Origin: JBDROX01 sp043809645
GTDB taxonomy: Bacteria; Patescibacteriota; Patescibacteriia; Magasanikbacterales; UBA922
Reading direction: 5' to 3'
DNA length: 64,000 nucleotides
Assembly (NCBI GenBank): GCA_043809645.1
Contig: JBDROX010000036.1
Span: 11,249-75,248, forward strand
Each line of letters opens with the position of its first letter. Within the stretch, counting starts at the first letter, position 1. The notes under the pieces were generated by a model that was not told where the DNA came from, ran no database searches, and saw only the letters and a list, made by a program, of their open reading frames with translations. Shown here one piece after another: positions 47,160 to 56,135 of this stretch. A program made the translations under genes and the position numbers.

Positions 47160-47898
47160 ACACATAAAGAAACTCCATCAAAAAAAATTCCGACATGAGT
47201 TTCAGGAATTTCTTGTTGAAGGTGTGAAGGGGGTATATGAAAGTCTTATTGCGGACACCGAGGTAATGGCTATCATTGTAGAAGAAAAGAGGAAGGATGA
47301 GCTTGATTTTTCAGATATTATTAGCAAGGCAAAAAAACAGGATGTTGACGTCTTCTTCTGTGCACATGGAGACATTGGAGAGATCAAAACAACCGACACA
47401 TATCCCGGTGTTCAGGCAATAGTAACAACACCAGACACATACCTGGCTGGTATTCAAAATTCTAGCCCAATACTCTGTCTCGATGGGATCCAGGATCCAG
47501 GAAATCTCGGAACAATGATTCGAACCGCTGACTGGTTTGGTATTCCAAATATTCTTCTTTCAGAAAACTCAGTGGACCCGTACAATCCAAAAACTGTCAG
47601 AAGTACTATGGGTTCGCTTTTCCATGTCAGTATTGTAGAGAGTAAAGATATTATTATTGACCTTGAAAAACTAAAAGAAAAGAATTACTCAGTGTTTTCC
47701 TTGTCCACAGAAGGCCGGCCATTAGATAAGGAAAAGCTAGTAAAACATGAATCAGTGTACATTTTCGGAAGTGAATCTCACGGAGTAAGAAAGGATCTTG
47801 TAGACATGTCTGACGAGCTCTATAGCATTCCAGGAAAAGGGAGGGCTGAGTCACTCAATGTTGGCGTTGCTGCCGGTATTATACTATCCTATTTGTAA
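47137..47898 (+). CDS. SpoU/TrmH-family RNA 2'-O-methyltransferase
   Basis: A 253-residue SPOUT methyltransferase. An N-terminal substrate-binding domain (KFRHEFQEFLVEGVKGVYES) is followed by the knotted catalytic domain: CLDGIQDPGNLGTMIRTADW (motif 1), FGSESHGVRKDL (motif 2) and IPGKGRAESLNVGVAAGIIL (motif 3). It probably methylates a ribose in 23S rRNA or tRNA. It is coupled to the upstream gene by overlap and precedes gltX by 13 bases. Confidence 0.92.
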   Translation: MLPKEVSKHIKKLHQKKFRHEFQEFLVEGVKGVYESLIADTEVMAIIVEEKRKDELDFSDIISKAKKQDVDVFFCAHGDIGEIKTTDTYPGVQAIVTTPDTYLAGIQNSSPILCLDGIQDPGNLGTMIRTADWFGIPNILLSENSVDPYNPKTVRSTMGSLFHVSIVESKDIIIDLEKLKEKNYSVFSLSTEGRPLDKEKLVKHESVYIFGSESHGVRKDLVDMSDELYSIPGKGRAESLNVGVAAGIILSYL

Positions 47899-47911
47899 AT
47901 AGAAAAGATTT

Positions 47912-49033
47912 ATGACAAAGACTAGATTTGCTCCAAGTCCAACAGGATTCCTGCATATAGGAGGTCTTAGGACTGCACTCTTTGCGTACCTCCATGCAAA
48001 GAAATCTGGAGGAATATTTTTACTTCGAATAGAGGATACTGACAGAGAAAGGTTCGTAGAGGGTGGTATGGAAAATATTCTCAATTCACTCTCCTGGGCT
48101 GGCATCACACCTGATGAGGGGGTTGTGCAGAACAAAAATGGCAACATTGTACAAAAGGGTGAACACGGGCCATATATTCAGTCAGAGAGAAACGATATTT
48201 ATAATGAACATATCCAAAAACTTCTGGATAGTGGGCACGCATACCATTGTTTTTGTAGTAGGGAAAGGCTTGGCGAGGTGAGAGAAGAGCAACAAAAAAA
48301 CAAACAGCCTACACTCTATGATGGACACTGTAGAAACATGTCTGAAAATGAAGTCAAGGAAAGATTAGAAGAACAAGATGTACAGCATGTTATCCGTCTA
48401 AGAATCCCGGAAGAGGGTACAACGTCTTTTGAAGACAGCATTAGAGGCACAGTTAAATTCAAAAATAGTCTAATCGATGATCAAGTGCTCCAGAAGTCTG
48501 ATGGATTCCCAACCTACCATCTCGCAAATGTTGTTGATGATCATCTCATGGAAATTACACACGTCATCAGAGGAGAGGAGTGGCTTTCTTCAACTCCAAA
48601 GCATATTCTTCTGTATCAATTTTTTGGATGGAAAGTGCCAACCTTTGCACATCTTCCACTTCTGATCAATGAACAGAAGCAGAAGTTGAGTAAACGTCAT
48701 GGTGACGTCTCTGTAGAAGACTTCAAAGAAGCCGGCTATCTTCCAGAGGCACTTGTAAATTTCGTTGCGTTTCTCGGTTGGAACCCTGGTGACGAGAGAG
48801 AAATATTTACTCTCAGCGAACTCACAGATGAGTTTGATCTTTCAAAAGTCCAAAAAGCAGCAGCTGTTTTCAACAGAGAGAAGTTAAATTGGGTAAATAA
48901 ACACTATATTTGTCAGATGGAACCAGATTTCCTTCTTGAGGCAACGAAACCTTTCTTTCAAAATGCAAATCTCGACCTGTCCGTCGTCCGTCGTCCGTCG
49001 TCGAACTGGAGCAGGGAAGAGCGGAAACTTTAA
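47912..49033 (+). CDS. gltX: Glutamyl-tRNA synthetase, N-terminal part of a frameshifted gene
   Basis: This frame gives 373 residues. It contains TRFAPSPTGFLHIGGLRTAL (HIGH-type motif), LRIEDTDRERFVEGG, the tRNA-contact and stem-contact domains, KLSKRHGDVSVEDF (KMSKS-type motif) and FVAFLGWNPGDEREIF, so the catalytic part is complete. After NANLDLSV the reading frame goes into VRRPSSNWSREERKL and stops, because of the CCGTCGT triplication at 48981-49001. The anticodon-binding C-terminus is encoded downstream in another frame. With gatCA present, it is probably a non-discriminating GluRS charging both tRNA-Glu and tRNA-Gln. Confidence 0.9.
   Translation: MTKTRFAPSPTGFLHIGGLRTALFAYLHAKKSGGIFLLRIEDTDRERFVEGGMENILNSLSWAGITPDEGVVQNKNGNIVQKGEHGPYIQSERNDIYNEHIQKLLDSGHAYHCFCSRERLGEVREEQQKNKQPTLYDGHCRNMSENEVKERLEEQDVQHVIRLRIPEEGTTSFEDSIRGTVKFKNSLIDDQVLQKSDGFPTYHLANVVDDHLMEITHVIRGEEWLSSTPKHILLYQFFGWKVPTFAHLPLLINEQKQKLSKRHGDVSVEDFKEAGYLPEALVNFVAFLGWNPGDEREIFTLSELTDEFDLSKVQKAAAVFNREKLNWVNKHYICQMEPDFLLEATKPFFQNANLDLSVVRRPSSNWSREERKL
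48981..49001 (+). repeat. Three tandem copies of the heptamer CCGTCGT
   Basis: Perfect copies at 48981-48987, 48988-48994 and 48995-49001 within gltX. Removing two copies (14 bases) joins the two gltX frames into 479 codons reading NLDLSVVELEQGRAETLKAL. Three copies put the 3' part out of frame. Confidence 0.95.
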
Positions 49034-49365
49034 AAGCTCTCGTTGAAGAAACAGCTTTTATCTTTGCAAAAAATCTAGAGTATCAGTCAGAGCTCCTTGT
49101 CTGGAAGAAGAGTACAACAAAAGATGCCAAAGAAAAGTTAGAAGAGCTTATGGATTTCTTTGAGACCATTGAAAAGTGGGAGGAGGTAGAACTAAAAACA
49201 ATGAAATGGATCCAAGACAATGGCTACGGAAATGGTGACGTCCTCTGGCCAATGCGAGTTGCTCTTTCTGGAAAGAAGAATTCCCCAAGTCCATTTGAGA
49301 TAGCACAAGTACTTGGGAAAGGCGTGTCACTAAAAAGAATCTCAGCCGCAATTGAGGTATTATAG
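49002..49365 (+). pseudogene. gltX: Out-of-frame 3' part of gltX (anticodon-binding domain)
   Basis: In the frame shifted relative to the N-terminal part, the sequence from the repeat reads VVELEQGRAETLKALVEE, then FIFAKNLEYQSELLVWKKST and, to the stop, GDVLWPMRVALSGKKNSPSP with FEIAQVLGKG. These are typical of the GluRS C-terminal domain (the WP.R.ALSG motif). An internal ATG at 49150 could restart translation but would give only 71 residues. The region is conserved in sequence quality, so the frameshift is recent, contingent or an assembly error. Confidence 0.85.
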
Positions 49366-49381
49366 AGGATTGTGATATACT
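49352..49381 (+). promoter_or_regulatory. Leaderless-type promoter of the M23 hydrolase gene
   Basis: TTGAGG (49352-49357) and TATACT (49376-49381) are 18 bases apart. The ATG at 49388 coincides with the expected transcription start. Confidence 0.5.
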
Positions 49382-49387
49382 ATTCTC

Positions 49388-50641
49388 ATGATTAAAAAGA
49401 TACTCTTCACAAGTATTCTCTTTTGCGGACTGCTGTCAGTTCCTTTTTTTGTATCTGCTGATGAACAAGAGACTAACTATACAGGAGGGAATACTCCTGA
49501 GATTAATACTCTCAACCAAGAAATTGAAAAGAAGAGAGAAAAAGTAAAACAACTTGAAGAAAGTATTGCTGAGTATAAAGAAAAAATTAAGGAAAAGAAA
49601 ACAGAGGCTGTGTCTCTTTCAAACCAGATGGCAATTCTCGATAACCATATTGCTCAGGTTGAACTAGACATAGAGGCAACTACAGAAAAGGTTGAAACAA
49701 TCAAACTTGAAATAGAATCCCTGCAGTTAGCGATCGAAGACAAAGAATCTGATATAGCCAGACAGAAAGCAATTCTTGCTGAATTTATTAGAACCTTGCA
49801 CCAAAATGAGGATAGAAATATTATTGAAATCATGGCAGCCTATGATGATTTCTCTGAATTTTATGATCAGATACAGTATCTGGAAACAATAGAGCGTGAT
49901 ATTACTCAGAGTCATAGATCTCTAAACGTTGCAAAAACAGAGCTCGAAGACAAGAAAGAGGCTGGAGAGGAAAGACATGTTGCCTATGCTGATATTAAGG
50001 ATAAACTGGAGAATAAAAAGCAGGATCTTGAAGAACAAGTAAAATATAAGGAAGACCTCATGATACAGACACACGCATCAGAACTCACATTCAAAGTACT
50101 TTTGTCGAACCTAAAGAAACAGTATGAAGGTGTTGAGCGAGAAATAGTTGGTATTGAACAGGAAGTTCGTAGAAGATTAGAGGATCAGAACAAGCTCGAC
50201 CAACCAGAAGTTAACTTTGATGGAAAACTCAGCTGGCCTACACCAAGCCACTACGTTACTGCGTATTTTCATGATCCAGACTACCCATACCGACACATCT
50301 TTGAACATAACGCAATCGATCTTAGGGCAGGGCATGGAACCCCAATACGAGCAGCTGCATCAGGATATGTTGGAAGGGCAAAATTCTGTTCTACCGCATC
50401 ATGCTATTCTTATATTATGTTAATCCACTCCGGCGGTCTTTCTACTGTCTACGGACATATCAATAACATCACAGTGAGTGCCGACCAGTTTGTGACAAGA
50501 GGGGATATTATAGGATATTCTGGAGGAACCCCCGGGACTGTTGGGGCTGGACCATTTGTCACAGGACCCCACCTTCACTTTGAGGTGAGAAAGAATGGTA
50601 TTCCTATCAATCCATTGAGCCACCTTGTGAAGGACTACTAG
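49388..50641 (+). CDS. Exported coiled-coil M23 peptidase (EnvC-like murein hydrolase activator)
   Basis: A 417-residue secreted protein. A signal peptide (residues 1-24, ending SVPFFVSADE) is followed by a long coiled coil to about residue 275 and a LytM/M23 domain with HNAIDLRAGHGTPIRAAASG, VYGHINNITVSADQFVTRGD and GPHLHFEVRKNGIPINP. The zinc ligands (HxxxD and HLH) are present, so it may be an active endopeptidase rather than a pure activator. The architecture matches EnvC or PcsB, proteins controlled by FtsEX, which is encoded at 26.2-27.8 kb. Confidence 0.92.
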   Translation: MIKKILFTSILFCGLLSVPFFVSADEQETNYTGGNTPEINTLNQEIEKKREKVKQLEESIAEYKEKIKEKKTEAVSLSNQMAILDNHIAQVELDIEATTEKVETIKLEIESLQLAIEDKESDIARQKAILAEFIRTLHQNEDRNIIEIMAAYDDFSEFYDQIQYLETIERDITQSHRSLNVAKTELEDKKEAGEERHVAYADIKDKLENKKQDLEEQVKYKEDLMIQTHASELTFKVLLSNLKKQYEGVEREIVGIEQEVRRRLEDQNKLDQPEVNFDGKLSWPTPSHYVTAYFHDPDYPYRHIFEHNAIDLRAGHGTPIRAAASGYVGRAKFCSTASCYSYIMLIHSGGLSTVYGHINNITVSADQFVTRGDIIGYSGGTPGTVGAGPFVTGPHLHFEVRKNGIPINPLSHLVKDY

Positions 50642-50670
50642 TAGGGGATTGGGGAGCTCTAGATCTTTAG

Positions 50671-50697
50671 TGTCGCACAATATAGTGCGTCTTTTTA
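50671..50697 (+). terminator. Terminator after the M23 gene
   Basis: GTCGCAC/GTGCG hairpin with loop AATATA, followed by TCTTTTT. Confidence 0.75.
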
Positions 50698-51255
50698 TTT
50701 CATTTTTTAAATATGCCACTAAACCATAAAACGATAAGGAGAGCAAGTGTCACCACGTTAATAAAGTATTGGTAAATAGTTTCAAGATTTAATTTTTTAA
50801 AAATTGAATTTTGTTTTATTTCAGAAATTATATTATCTTAAGTGCAATTTCTCTATGCAAAATGAATATTTTTAAGGGGGTACCGTATGGGAGCAAGACC
50901 TCTGCTACACATGCTAGAATATTCATAAAGAATATTTATGAAAGGGAGCAGTATGACTTTACCTAGGTGATTTTAGTAGACTTTCTGTGGTGTCGCAAAA
51001 TGTAGTTATTCTTACCATGTTTTGTAGGTCGCAGAAAACTTAGAATATACAATTAAAAAGATTGCACAACTATGATAATATGAAGAAAGTTAATACATAT
51101 TAAAGGCAGTAAACTACGGGGGTCGTAAACAAACAAAGTGACAGGATAGAATTAAGTAAACATTTGAGATTTTATACTACATGTCGCATAAGGTACATTG
51201 TGCGACAACAGATATTTAGCTGCGTTATGAGCTTTTTTAACCACTTCCCCACCAG
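50698..51255. other. Gene-free AT-rich region with GTCGCA motifs
   Basis: No frame longer than about 30 codons looks genuine. The DNA contains TGTCGCA at 50989-51000 followed by an imperfect inverted partner (CATGTTTTG before GGTCGCAG), and TGTCGCA...TGCGACA as a perfect seven-base inverted repeat at about 51182-51207. The same motif occurs in the M23 terminator. A GGGGG site before an ATG at about 50887 opens only a 13-codon peptide. It may hold regulatory sites or a decayed gene. Confidence 0.4.
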
Positions 51256-52266
51256 CTACATCCAATATACTTTATCTAGAAATCTAAGATCAATATACTG
51301 CAAACTATCTCGAGAAATATCTTGATCTAATACAGATTCAAGATTAAGTATTTGTTCGTCCATTGGATTTGAGAGACGAACCCTGAGACTCCACCCCTCC
51401 CCCGTTTTGATACTTGCATCTCCCAAAGAATTTTCAAGTATGAGATATACATAACTAATATCGGAATCAAATTTTAAATAGTGATGCCACTGGAGTATTT
51501 GATTGACAGACTCAGTAGAAAGAACCATCTCGTTAATAATACTTTCCTCCCCTCTCATATCATATACTACTGGGTACTCACCAAATTCTTTTTGTAACAT
51601 ACTCGCGCTCGGAATATGTTCTCTGCTCACAATTTCTTCACTTGTTATTTCATCACCAAATTCATCTGTAGAGGTCACAATTTTCTTCTCAATAATCCAC
51701 TCACTTTCTTCAACAAGCTTCAAAACTTCTGTTACCTTTCCATCAGAACCAACATATGTATACTTTTTACCATTATCATAGATGAGTGTAGAAATTTTCT
51801 CTTCTACTGCAATAGAGACTGTATTGGGAAATTCTTTTTTTACAATCACTTCTCTGAGGGCATACCTTTCAGACAAAATTTGTTCTACTTCTATCTCATG
51901 AAAACCAAAGTAGGTTCCTCTCGATAAAAAAATGAAAAAATGTGAATCTGTAATGCCACGAATAGCTGCCAGGATATCGTCTTCTTGAATCCTCTGTAGC
52001 CCTTCGATATGGATATGTTTCAGTTGAAAAAAGGGATGATAAAAAATCGTCCCTATAATACCAATAACACATACAAGTACTACAGACAATTGAAACTTAA
52101 CTTTTCGGTACCAGGAAATTCCCTTTTCAAAATGAGGATTAGTTTTTCTAAATTTATAGGCAAAATCACGCTCACTACGAAATACTCTTTTCTCAGAAGA
52201 CAGATGTTTTTTTGTTTTCTTAATACGTTTTCCGAGCTTTCTCTTGATTTTATGTCTATTAAACAT
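51256..52266 (-). CDS. ftsQ: Cell division protein FtsQ/DivIB
   Basis: A 336-residue bitopic protein. A basic cytoplasmic N-terminus of about 55 residues, one membrane helix (FQLSVVLVCVIGIIGTIFYH) and a POTRA domain with FQLKHIHIEGLQRIQEDDIL precede the beta domain (YALREVIVKKEFPNTVSIAV with EEKISTLIY). It links early and late division proteins and pairs with the FtsB-like protein at 24.4 kb. It is the last gene of the minus-strand group and starts two bases after the FemAB stop. A beta-domain insertion of about 40 residues with two Glu-rich stretches is longer than usual. Confidence 0.88.
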   Translation of the reverse strand: MFNRHKIKRKLGKRIKKTKKHLSSEKRVFRSERDFAYKFRKTNPHFEKGISWYRKVKFQLSVVLVCVIGIIGTIFYHPFFQLKHIHIEGLQRIQEDDILAAIRGITDSHFFIFLSRGTYFGFHEIEVEQILSERYALREVIVKKEFPNTVSIAVEEKISTLIYDNGKKYTYVGSDGKVTEVLKLVEESEWIIEKKIVTSTDEFGDEITSEEIVSREHIPSASMLQKEFGEYPVVYDMRGEESIINEMVLSTESVNQILQWHHYLKFDSDISYVYLILENSLGDASIKTGEGWSLRVRLSNPMDEQILNLESVLDQDISRDSLQYIDLRFLDKVYWM

Positions 52267-52268
52267 AG

Positions 52269-53318
52269 TTAGAAACCGCGTTTTATTCTCCTAAGTGTTT
52301 CTATTCCCCAAGTAAGCCAGTAAAATTTTGAAAGTGGTAGATCCTGACATGGGACGAGGTTCTTCTGATTTCCCCCAAACCCTTTCTTGAAGTGAGTAAT
52401 ACCGTGAAAAGGATGGTCTTTTGGTGCACCAGATGGTGCAATGCCCCATAGGTTATACTTCGACATTGGCCTCTTCATAGACTCTTTTATGACTTCCCAC
52501 TGCACGGCGTAGGAAGTCGGAAGCCTCTTATCCAAACCAAGGGAGGCACTATGACGATAGTTGGCCATTGATCCGAAAAACATAACAATTGCAGAAGAGT
52601 CAAGTCTTCCATCAGGGAGGTAGGCTTCGAATATTACTACCTCTCCTTCCTGTACGAACGCATGGAACTCATCAGAAATATACTTGGCAGAAAAACGTTG
52701 AAAATTATGTCTCTTGGCAACAACTGTATGCATGCCATTGAGACGAGCAAGGGCCTCATCATCAGTATGCATTTCCACTCGTACACCTTCCCTACTACAT
52801 CTTCGTATGAGATTTCTATGATTCTTGTTCATAGCAGACAGTAGACTATCTTGGTCTTTTTCAAGATCAAGTATCCACGTGACTTCTGCAAGGGTATGGA
52901 TTGGAGCGTCTCTGAATCCTGCTTTGAGGAAGGCACCCCTGGTCTCAGCTGTATCTTCCAGAAATGGACTCATTCGTATAAAGTGATATTTATTATCTTT
53001 TGCAAATCTTTTCAAAAAATCAACAAGGGTGGAAAATGCAGACTCAAAATCTTTTTTACCATGCATCAGAGAATCATCAAAAACAGGACCGTATGGAACG
53101 TAAAGAAAATTTCCTCTGCGAGCATGTGTACTCAAAACAAGGAAACCTGCAATTAACTCATTATTTTCATTATACAATCCAAAAATCCAACTGCCCTCCT
53201 TCATTTGATTATAAAAGTCTCCATAAGAAGGAGACTGAACAAAAAGAGTGTTCGATTGGTGAAGAACAAATTCTTTCCATTCTCCTTTGTGTTCAATTTC
53301 TTTAACGTACATAGTCAT
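52269..53318 (-). CDS. FemAB-family peptidoglycan bridge aminoacyltransferase
   Basis: A 349-residue protein of two GNAT-like lobes: FVQSPSYGDFYNQMKEGSWI, LYVPYGPVFDD, MNKNHRNLIRRCSREGVRVE and KYNLWGIAPSGAPKDHPFHG with the terminal FKKGFGG are classic Fem motifs. Fem enzymes add amino acids from aminoacyl-tRNA to the lipid II stem peptide. Presence suggests cross-bridges in the cell wall, consistent with the atypical MurE. It overlaps the DegT gene by 17 bases. Confidence 0.9.
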   Translation of the reverse strand: MTMYVKEIEHKGEWKEFVLHQSNTLFVQSPSYGDFYNQMKEGSWIFGLYNENNELIAGFLVLSTHARRGNFLYVPYGPVFDDSLMHGKKDFESAFSTLVDFLKRFAKDNKYHFIRMSPFLEDTAETRGAFLKAGFRDAPIHTLAEVTWILDLEKDQDSLLSAMNKNHRNLIRRCSREGVRVEMHTDDEALARLNGMHTVVAKRHNFQRFSAKYISDEFHAFVQEGEVVIFEAYLPDGRLDSSAIVMFFGSMANYRHSASLGLDKRLPTSYAVQWEVIKESMKRPMSKYNLWGIAPSGAPKDHPFHGITHFKKGFGGNQKNLVPCQDLPLSKFYWLTWGIETLRRIKRGF

Positions 53319-54543
53319 TTACTATACGAGCAATATACTTCGCATCTTTTACTTCTATATATCTGTTTGTTGGTAGGTTTATTGATTGTTTAGAATATTT
53401 TTCTGCATTTGGGCATGAGCCTGCAGTGTATACTGTTGCATTCATATCAATGTCACATGGTGCAAGGACAGTATCATACCAAGAACCAAGGATTACACCC
53501 ATTTCCTTTGCCTTCTGTAGCAACTCCTTTGGATTGTCTACAAAAAGTGTATATCGAAGCGTTGGGGTACCAATTGCCACTTTCTGTTTTTGTATATCAC
53601 CCAATTCTTTATCGTAGACCTCTTTCATATCACTCCTATGTTTATTTACTTCATCGACCCCATCAATCTGATTGATGAGTATAGCACAAAGAGCATTCGG
53701 AAGCGAAGACGGATAGATATGTAGAGGGAGACCATTCTTTTCTTTTCTGTGAACAATTGTATTTAGAATATTGAGTTTCTTGAAAATCCAGAGAAGCCAC
53801 TTCCCCACCCCCAAATGGTAGAACTTTTTTCCTATGTAAAAAAGTGGAAAATGTGCCAAGTGCTGAAATACTGAAAGCAAAGATGGTTTTTTTAGGGAAG
53901 AAAGCTCATTCTCTATTACTTTCGCAAGTTCTTGAGATTTTGTAGAAAGCGCACCTCCGCGAGCAGACGAGAGCGACTTATCAGCTCCAAAACTATACAT
54001 TCCAATATCGCCAAATCTTCCAAGGAGAGCTCCCTTATGTGTAACACCGAAAGCATGTGCACAGTCTTCTATAGTCTTTATGCCACTATCTTTTACCACA
54101 GAAAGCAGTTCTTCCAACTTTGCAGGCTGCCCAAAGGTGTGCTGAATAATAACACAGGAGGTATTGTTAGTAAGTTTAGACTTTAGGTCAGATGGATCCA
54201 TATTTAAATCTGGGCCAATATCAATATACAACGGTGTTGCCCCAACCTGCTTTATTGCATTTACCACAACAACACATGTATATGCTTGCACAGCTACGAT
54301 ATCTCCTTCTTTTACACCAAGAGATTTCAGTGCATAGTATAGTGCACTTCGACCACTATCAAATGTATAACAGTACTCAACCCCAAGATAATTTTTCAGT
54401 TTCTTAGTAACTTTCTCCTCAAATACTCCATATCTCCATATATTCCATTTCAGTGGATTAAAGAGAAAACCAGAAGCAATCTTTATGTCTTTCAATGTTA
54501 GATTTGGTGCAAAACCTGTAAATAGTATTTTTCTTTTATTCAT
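53302..54543 (-). CDS. DegT/DnrJ/EryC1/StrS-family aminotransferase
   Basis: A 413-residue PLP-dependent sugar aminotransferase. SGRSALYYALKSLGVKEGD, VAVQAYTCVVVVNAIKQVGA, TIEDCAHAFGVTHKG and MYSFGADKSLSSARGGALST (PLP Lys in GADKS) are clear. Family members aminate keto-sugar nucleotides used in surface glycans. It lies between MurF and FemAB genes, with overlaps of 8 and 17 bases, so a wall or glycan role is likely. The usual SFxxxK motif has the variant GADK. Confidence 0.88.
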   Translation of the reverse strand: MNKRKILFTGFAPNLTLKDIKIASGFLFNPLKWNIWRYGVFEEKVTKKLKNYLGVEYCYTFDSGRSALYYALKSLGVKEGDIVAVQAYTCVVVVNAIKQVGATPLYIDIGPDLNMDPSDLKSKLTNNTSCVIIQHTFGQPAKLEELLSVVKDSGIKTIEDCAHAFGVTHKGALLGRFGDIGMYSFGADKSLSSARGGALSTKSQELAKVIENELSSLKKPSLLSVFQHLAHFPLFYIGKKFYHLGVGKWLLWIFKKLNILNTIVHRKEKNGLPLHIYPSSLPNALCAILINQIDGVDEVNKHRSDMKEVYDKELGDIQKQKVAIGTPTLRYTLFVDNPKELLQKAKEMGVILGSWYDTVLAPCDIDMNATVYTAGSCPNAEKYSKQSINLPTNRYIEVKDAKYIARIVNDYVR

Positions 54544-56134
54544 GGTGTTTCTTTAGTTCATCCATGATCATTCCAGGCATTCTATTCTCGAGAAGGACCA
54601 CGGCATCTTCAGTACGGATAAGTTTTATGAATGAAAGTAATTTATCCCGGTCTTCTTTTAGTAAAACACGCGTCTTATATTTCTCCCCAACCCCTTTCTT
54701 GAGCGGCAGGTATGAATCATAAGAAGTCACAATAAGTTCATCTGCGACAAAGGCAATTTCTCCACCCATCTGTTCATGAAGTTCCTCACTCTTACTCCCA
54801 AGCTCGAGCATACCTCTTGTGATGACAATCCTCTTCCTTTCTGATGGGTAGCCTGCGAGGACATCGAGAGCAGCTTTGAATCCTTCTGGATTAGAATTAT
54901 ACGAGTCATCAATAATTGTAGATTTTCCGTATCTATAAATCTTGAGAGAGCCGTGCATGCTTTTTGGCAGTGTACTCACAGCATTCAAAATCTCATCTTT
55001 AGAGAGTCCTAGGTGCACAGCAACCATTGCAGCAGCGGCAATATTGAATGCATGATGGACGCCTACCACAGGAGCATACACATTCCATTCCTCTCCAAAG
55101 CAAATACAACTACATTCTATCCCCTCTTTTGATGACTTTATATCTGTAATGAGGTATTCGGGGTTATTCTCCGTATCACTACCAAACGTTTCTACTTTCA
55201 GAACCTGGAGAGAGTGGAGATTTTCTCTACAATAATCATTGTCGGCATTTGTTACAGCGTAACCATCTTTCGGGAGACTCTCCATTAGCTCATATTTTGC
55301 CTTTTGAATGTTTCTCAATGATCCGAACAGTGAAAGGTGCTGCTCTGCAACGGCAGTAAGAATACCAATCTTTGGGCCAACCATATCACAGATTAGACCA
55401 ATCTCTCCTTTTTTATAAGCTCCCATCTCAACTATAAAAATTTCTGTGTTTGAAAAATCTTTTTGGAGAATAAACTTTGCAATCCCAATCTCTGTATTTA
55501 TGTTTCTTGGCGTACGCACTACCTGAAATTTATCTGAAAGCATGTGTGCAAGAAACTCTTTTACGCTACTCTTTCCATAACTCCCTGTAATCCCGATCAC
55601 CGTTATGCCTGACAATGAATCCATCTTTCTTTTTGCCTTCATGATATAGTGCTTCTTCATCCACCAGGTTGGAAATGAAAAAAGATACACAATAAAACTG
55701 GTAATAAAAAAACGTAGAACAAGCAGGAGAAGAAGGAAAATCCAGTCATGAGACAAGACAAATAATCCACCCTCGATACCCATAGAAATCAGGACTACCG
55801 TGATTGCTTTCACAGTAAGTCTTGGTCTCTTTATACATCTTCTGGACACTGTGAAAGCAATCCTAAGCAGGTCAAGCGTGTAGATCGTGATTATAATGTA
55901 CTTTATAAAAAGTATACTGTTAATTGGCCACATGAATGCCAAAATTGCCAAAAGAGAACGGGTCACAAATGGCCAACTTTGAAAAAAACGCTTTCCTTGC
56001 TTTGTATTTAGAAAATCCTTAAATCTATCAGCTCTATATTCCTTCAGCTGCCACACATAACAAAATGATGCATAATCAAAGAGTGCACTACATAGCCATA
56101 GCAGAAAAATGATAATGTTGATGGATGATAGCAT
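54536..56134 (-). CDS. murF: MurF-type ligase with membrane-spanning N-terminal region
   Basis: A 532-residue protein. Residues 1-165 contain about four to five hydrophobic helices (for example SINIIIFLLWLCSALFDYAS and WIFLLLLLVLRFFITSFIVY). The rest is a MurF-like ligase: ITVIGITGSYGKSSVKEFLA (ATP loop), FIVEMGAYKKGEIGLICDMV, GVHHAFNIAAAAMVAVHLGL and IIDDSYNSNPEGFKAALDVL. MurF adds D-Ala-D-Ala to UDP-MurNAc-tripeptide and is normally soluble. The membrane region replaces the normal N-terminal domain. It would hold the enzyme at the membrane near MurG and MraY. Confidence 0.85.
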   Translation of the reverse strand: MLSSINIIIFLLWLCSALFDYASFCYVWQLKEYRADRFKDFLNTKQGKRFFQSWPFVTRSLLAILAFMWPINSILFIKYIIITIYTLDLLRIAFTVSRRCIKRPRLTVKAITVVLISMGIEGGLFVLSHDWIFLLLLLVLRFFITSFIVYLFSFPTWWMKKHYIMKAKRKMDSLSGITVIGITGSYGKSSVKEFLAHMLSDKFQVVRTPRNINTEIGIAKFILQKDFSNTEIFIVEMGAYKKGEIGLICDMVGPKIGILTAVAEQHLSLFGSLRNIQKAKYELMESLPKDGYAVTNADNDYCRENLHSLQVLKVETFGSDTENNPEYLITDIKSSKEGIECSCICFGEEWNVYAPVVGVHHAFNIAAAAMVAVHLGLSKDEILNAVSTLPKSMHGSLKIYRYGKSTIIDDSYNSNPEGFKAALDVLAGYPSERKRIVITRGMLELGSKSEELHEQMGGEIAFVADELIVTSYDSYLPLKKGVGEKYKTRVLLKEDRDKLLSFIKLIRTEDAVVLLENRMPGMIMDELKKHHE

Positions 56135-56135
56135 A

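Noticed and set aside
50698..51255. Integron attC-like or CRISPR array from repeated GTCGCA motifs
   Set aside because: Spacing is irregular, the repeats are too short and dissimilar, and no integrase or Cas gene is nearby.
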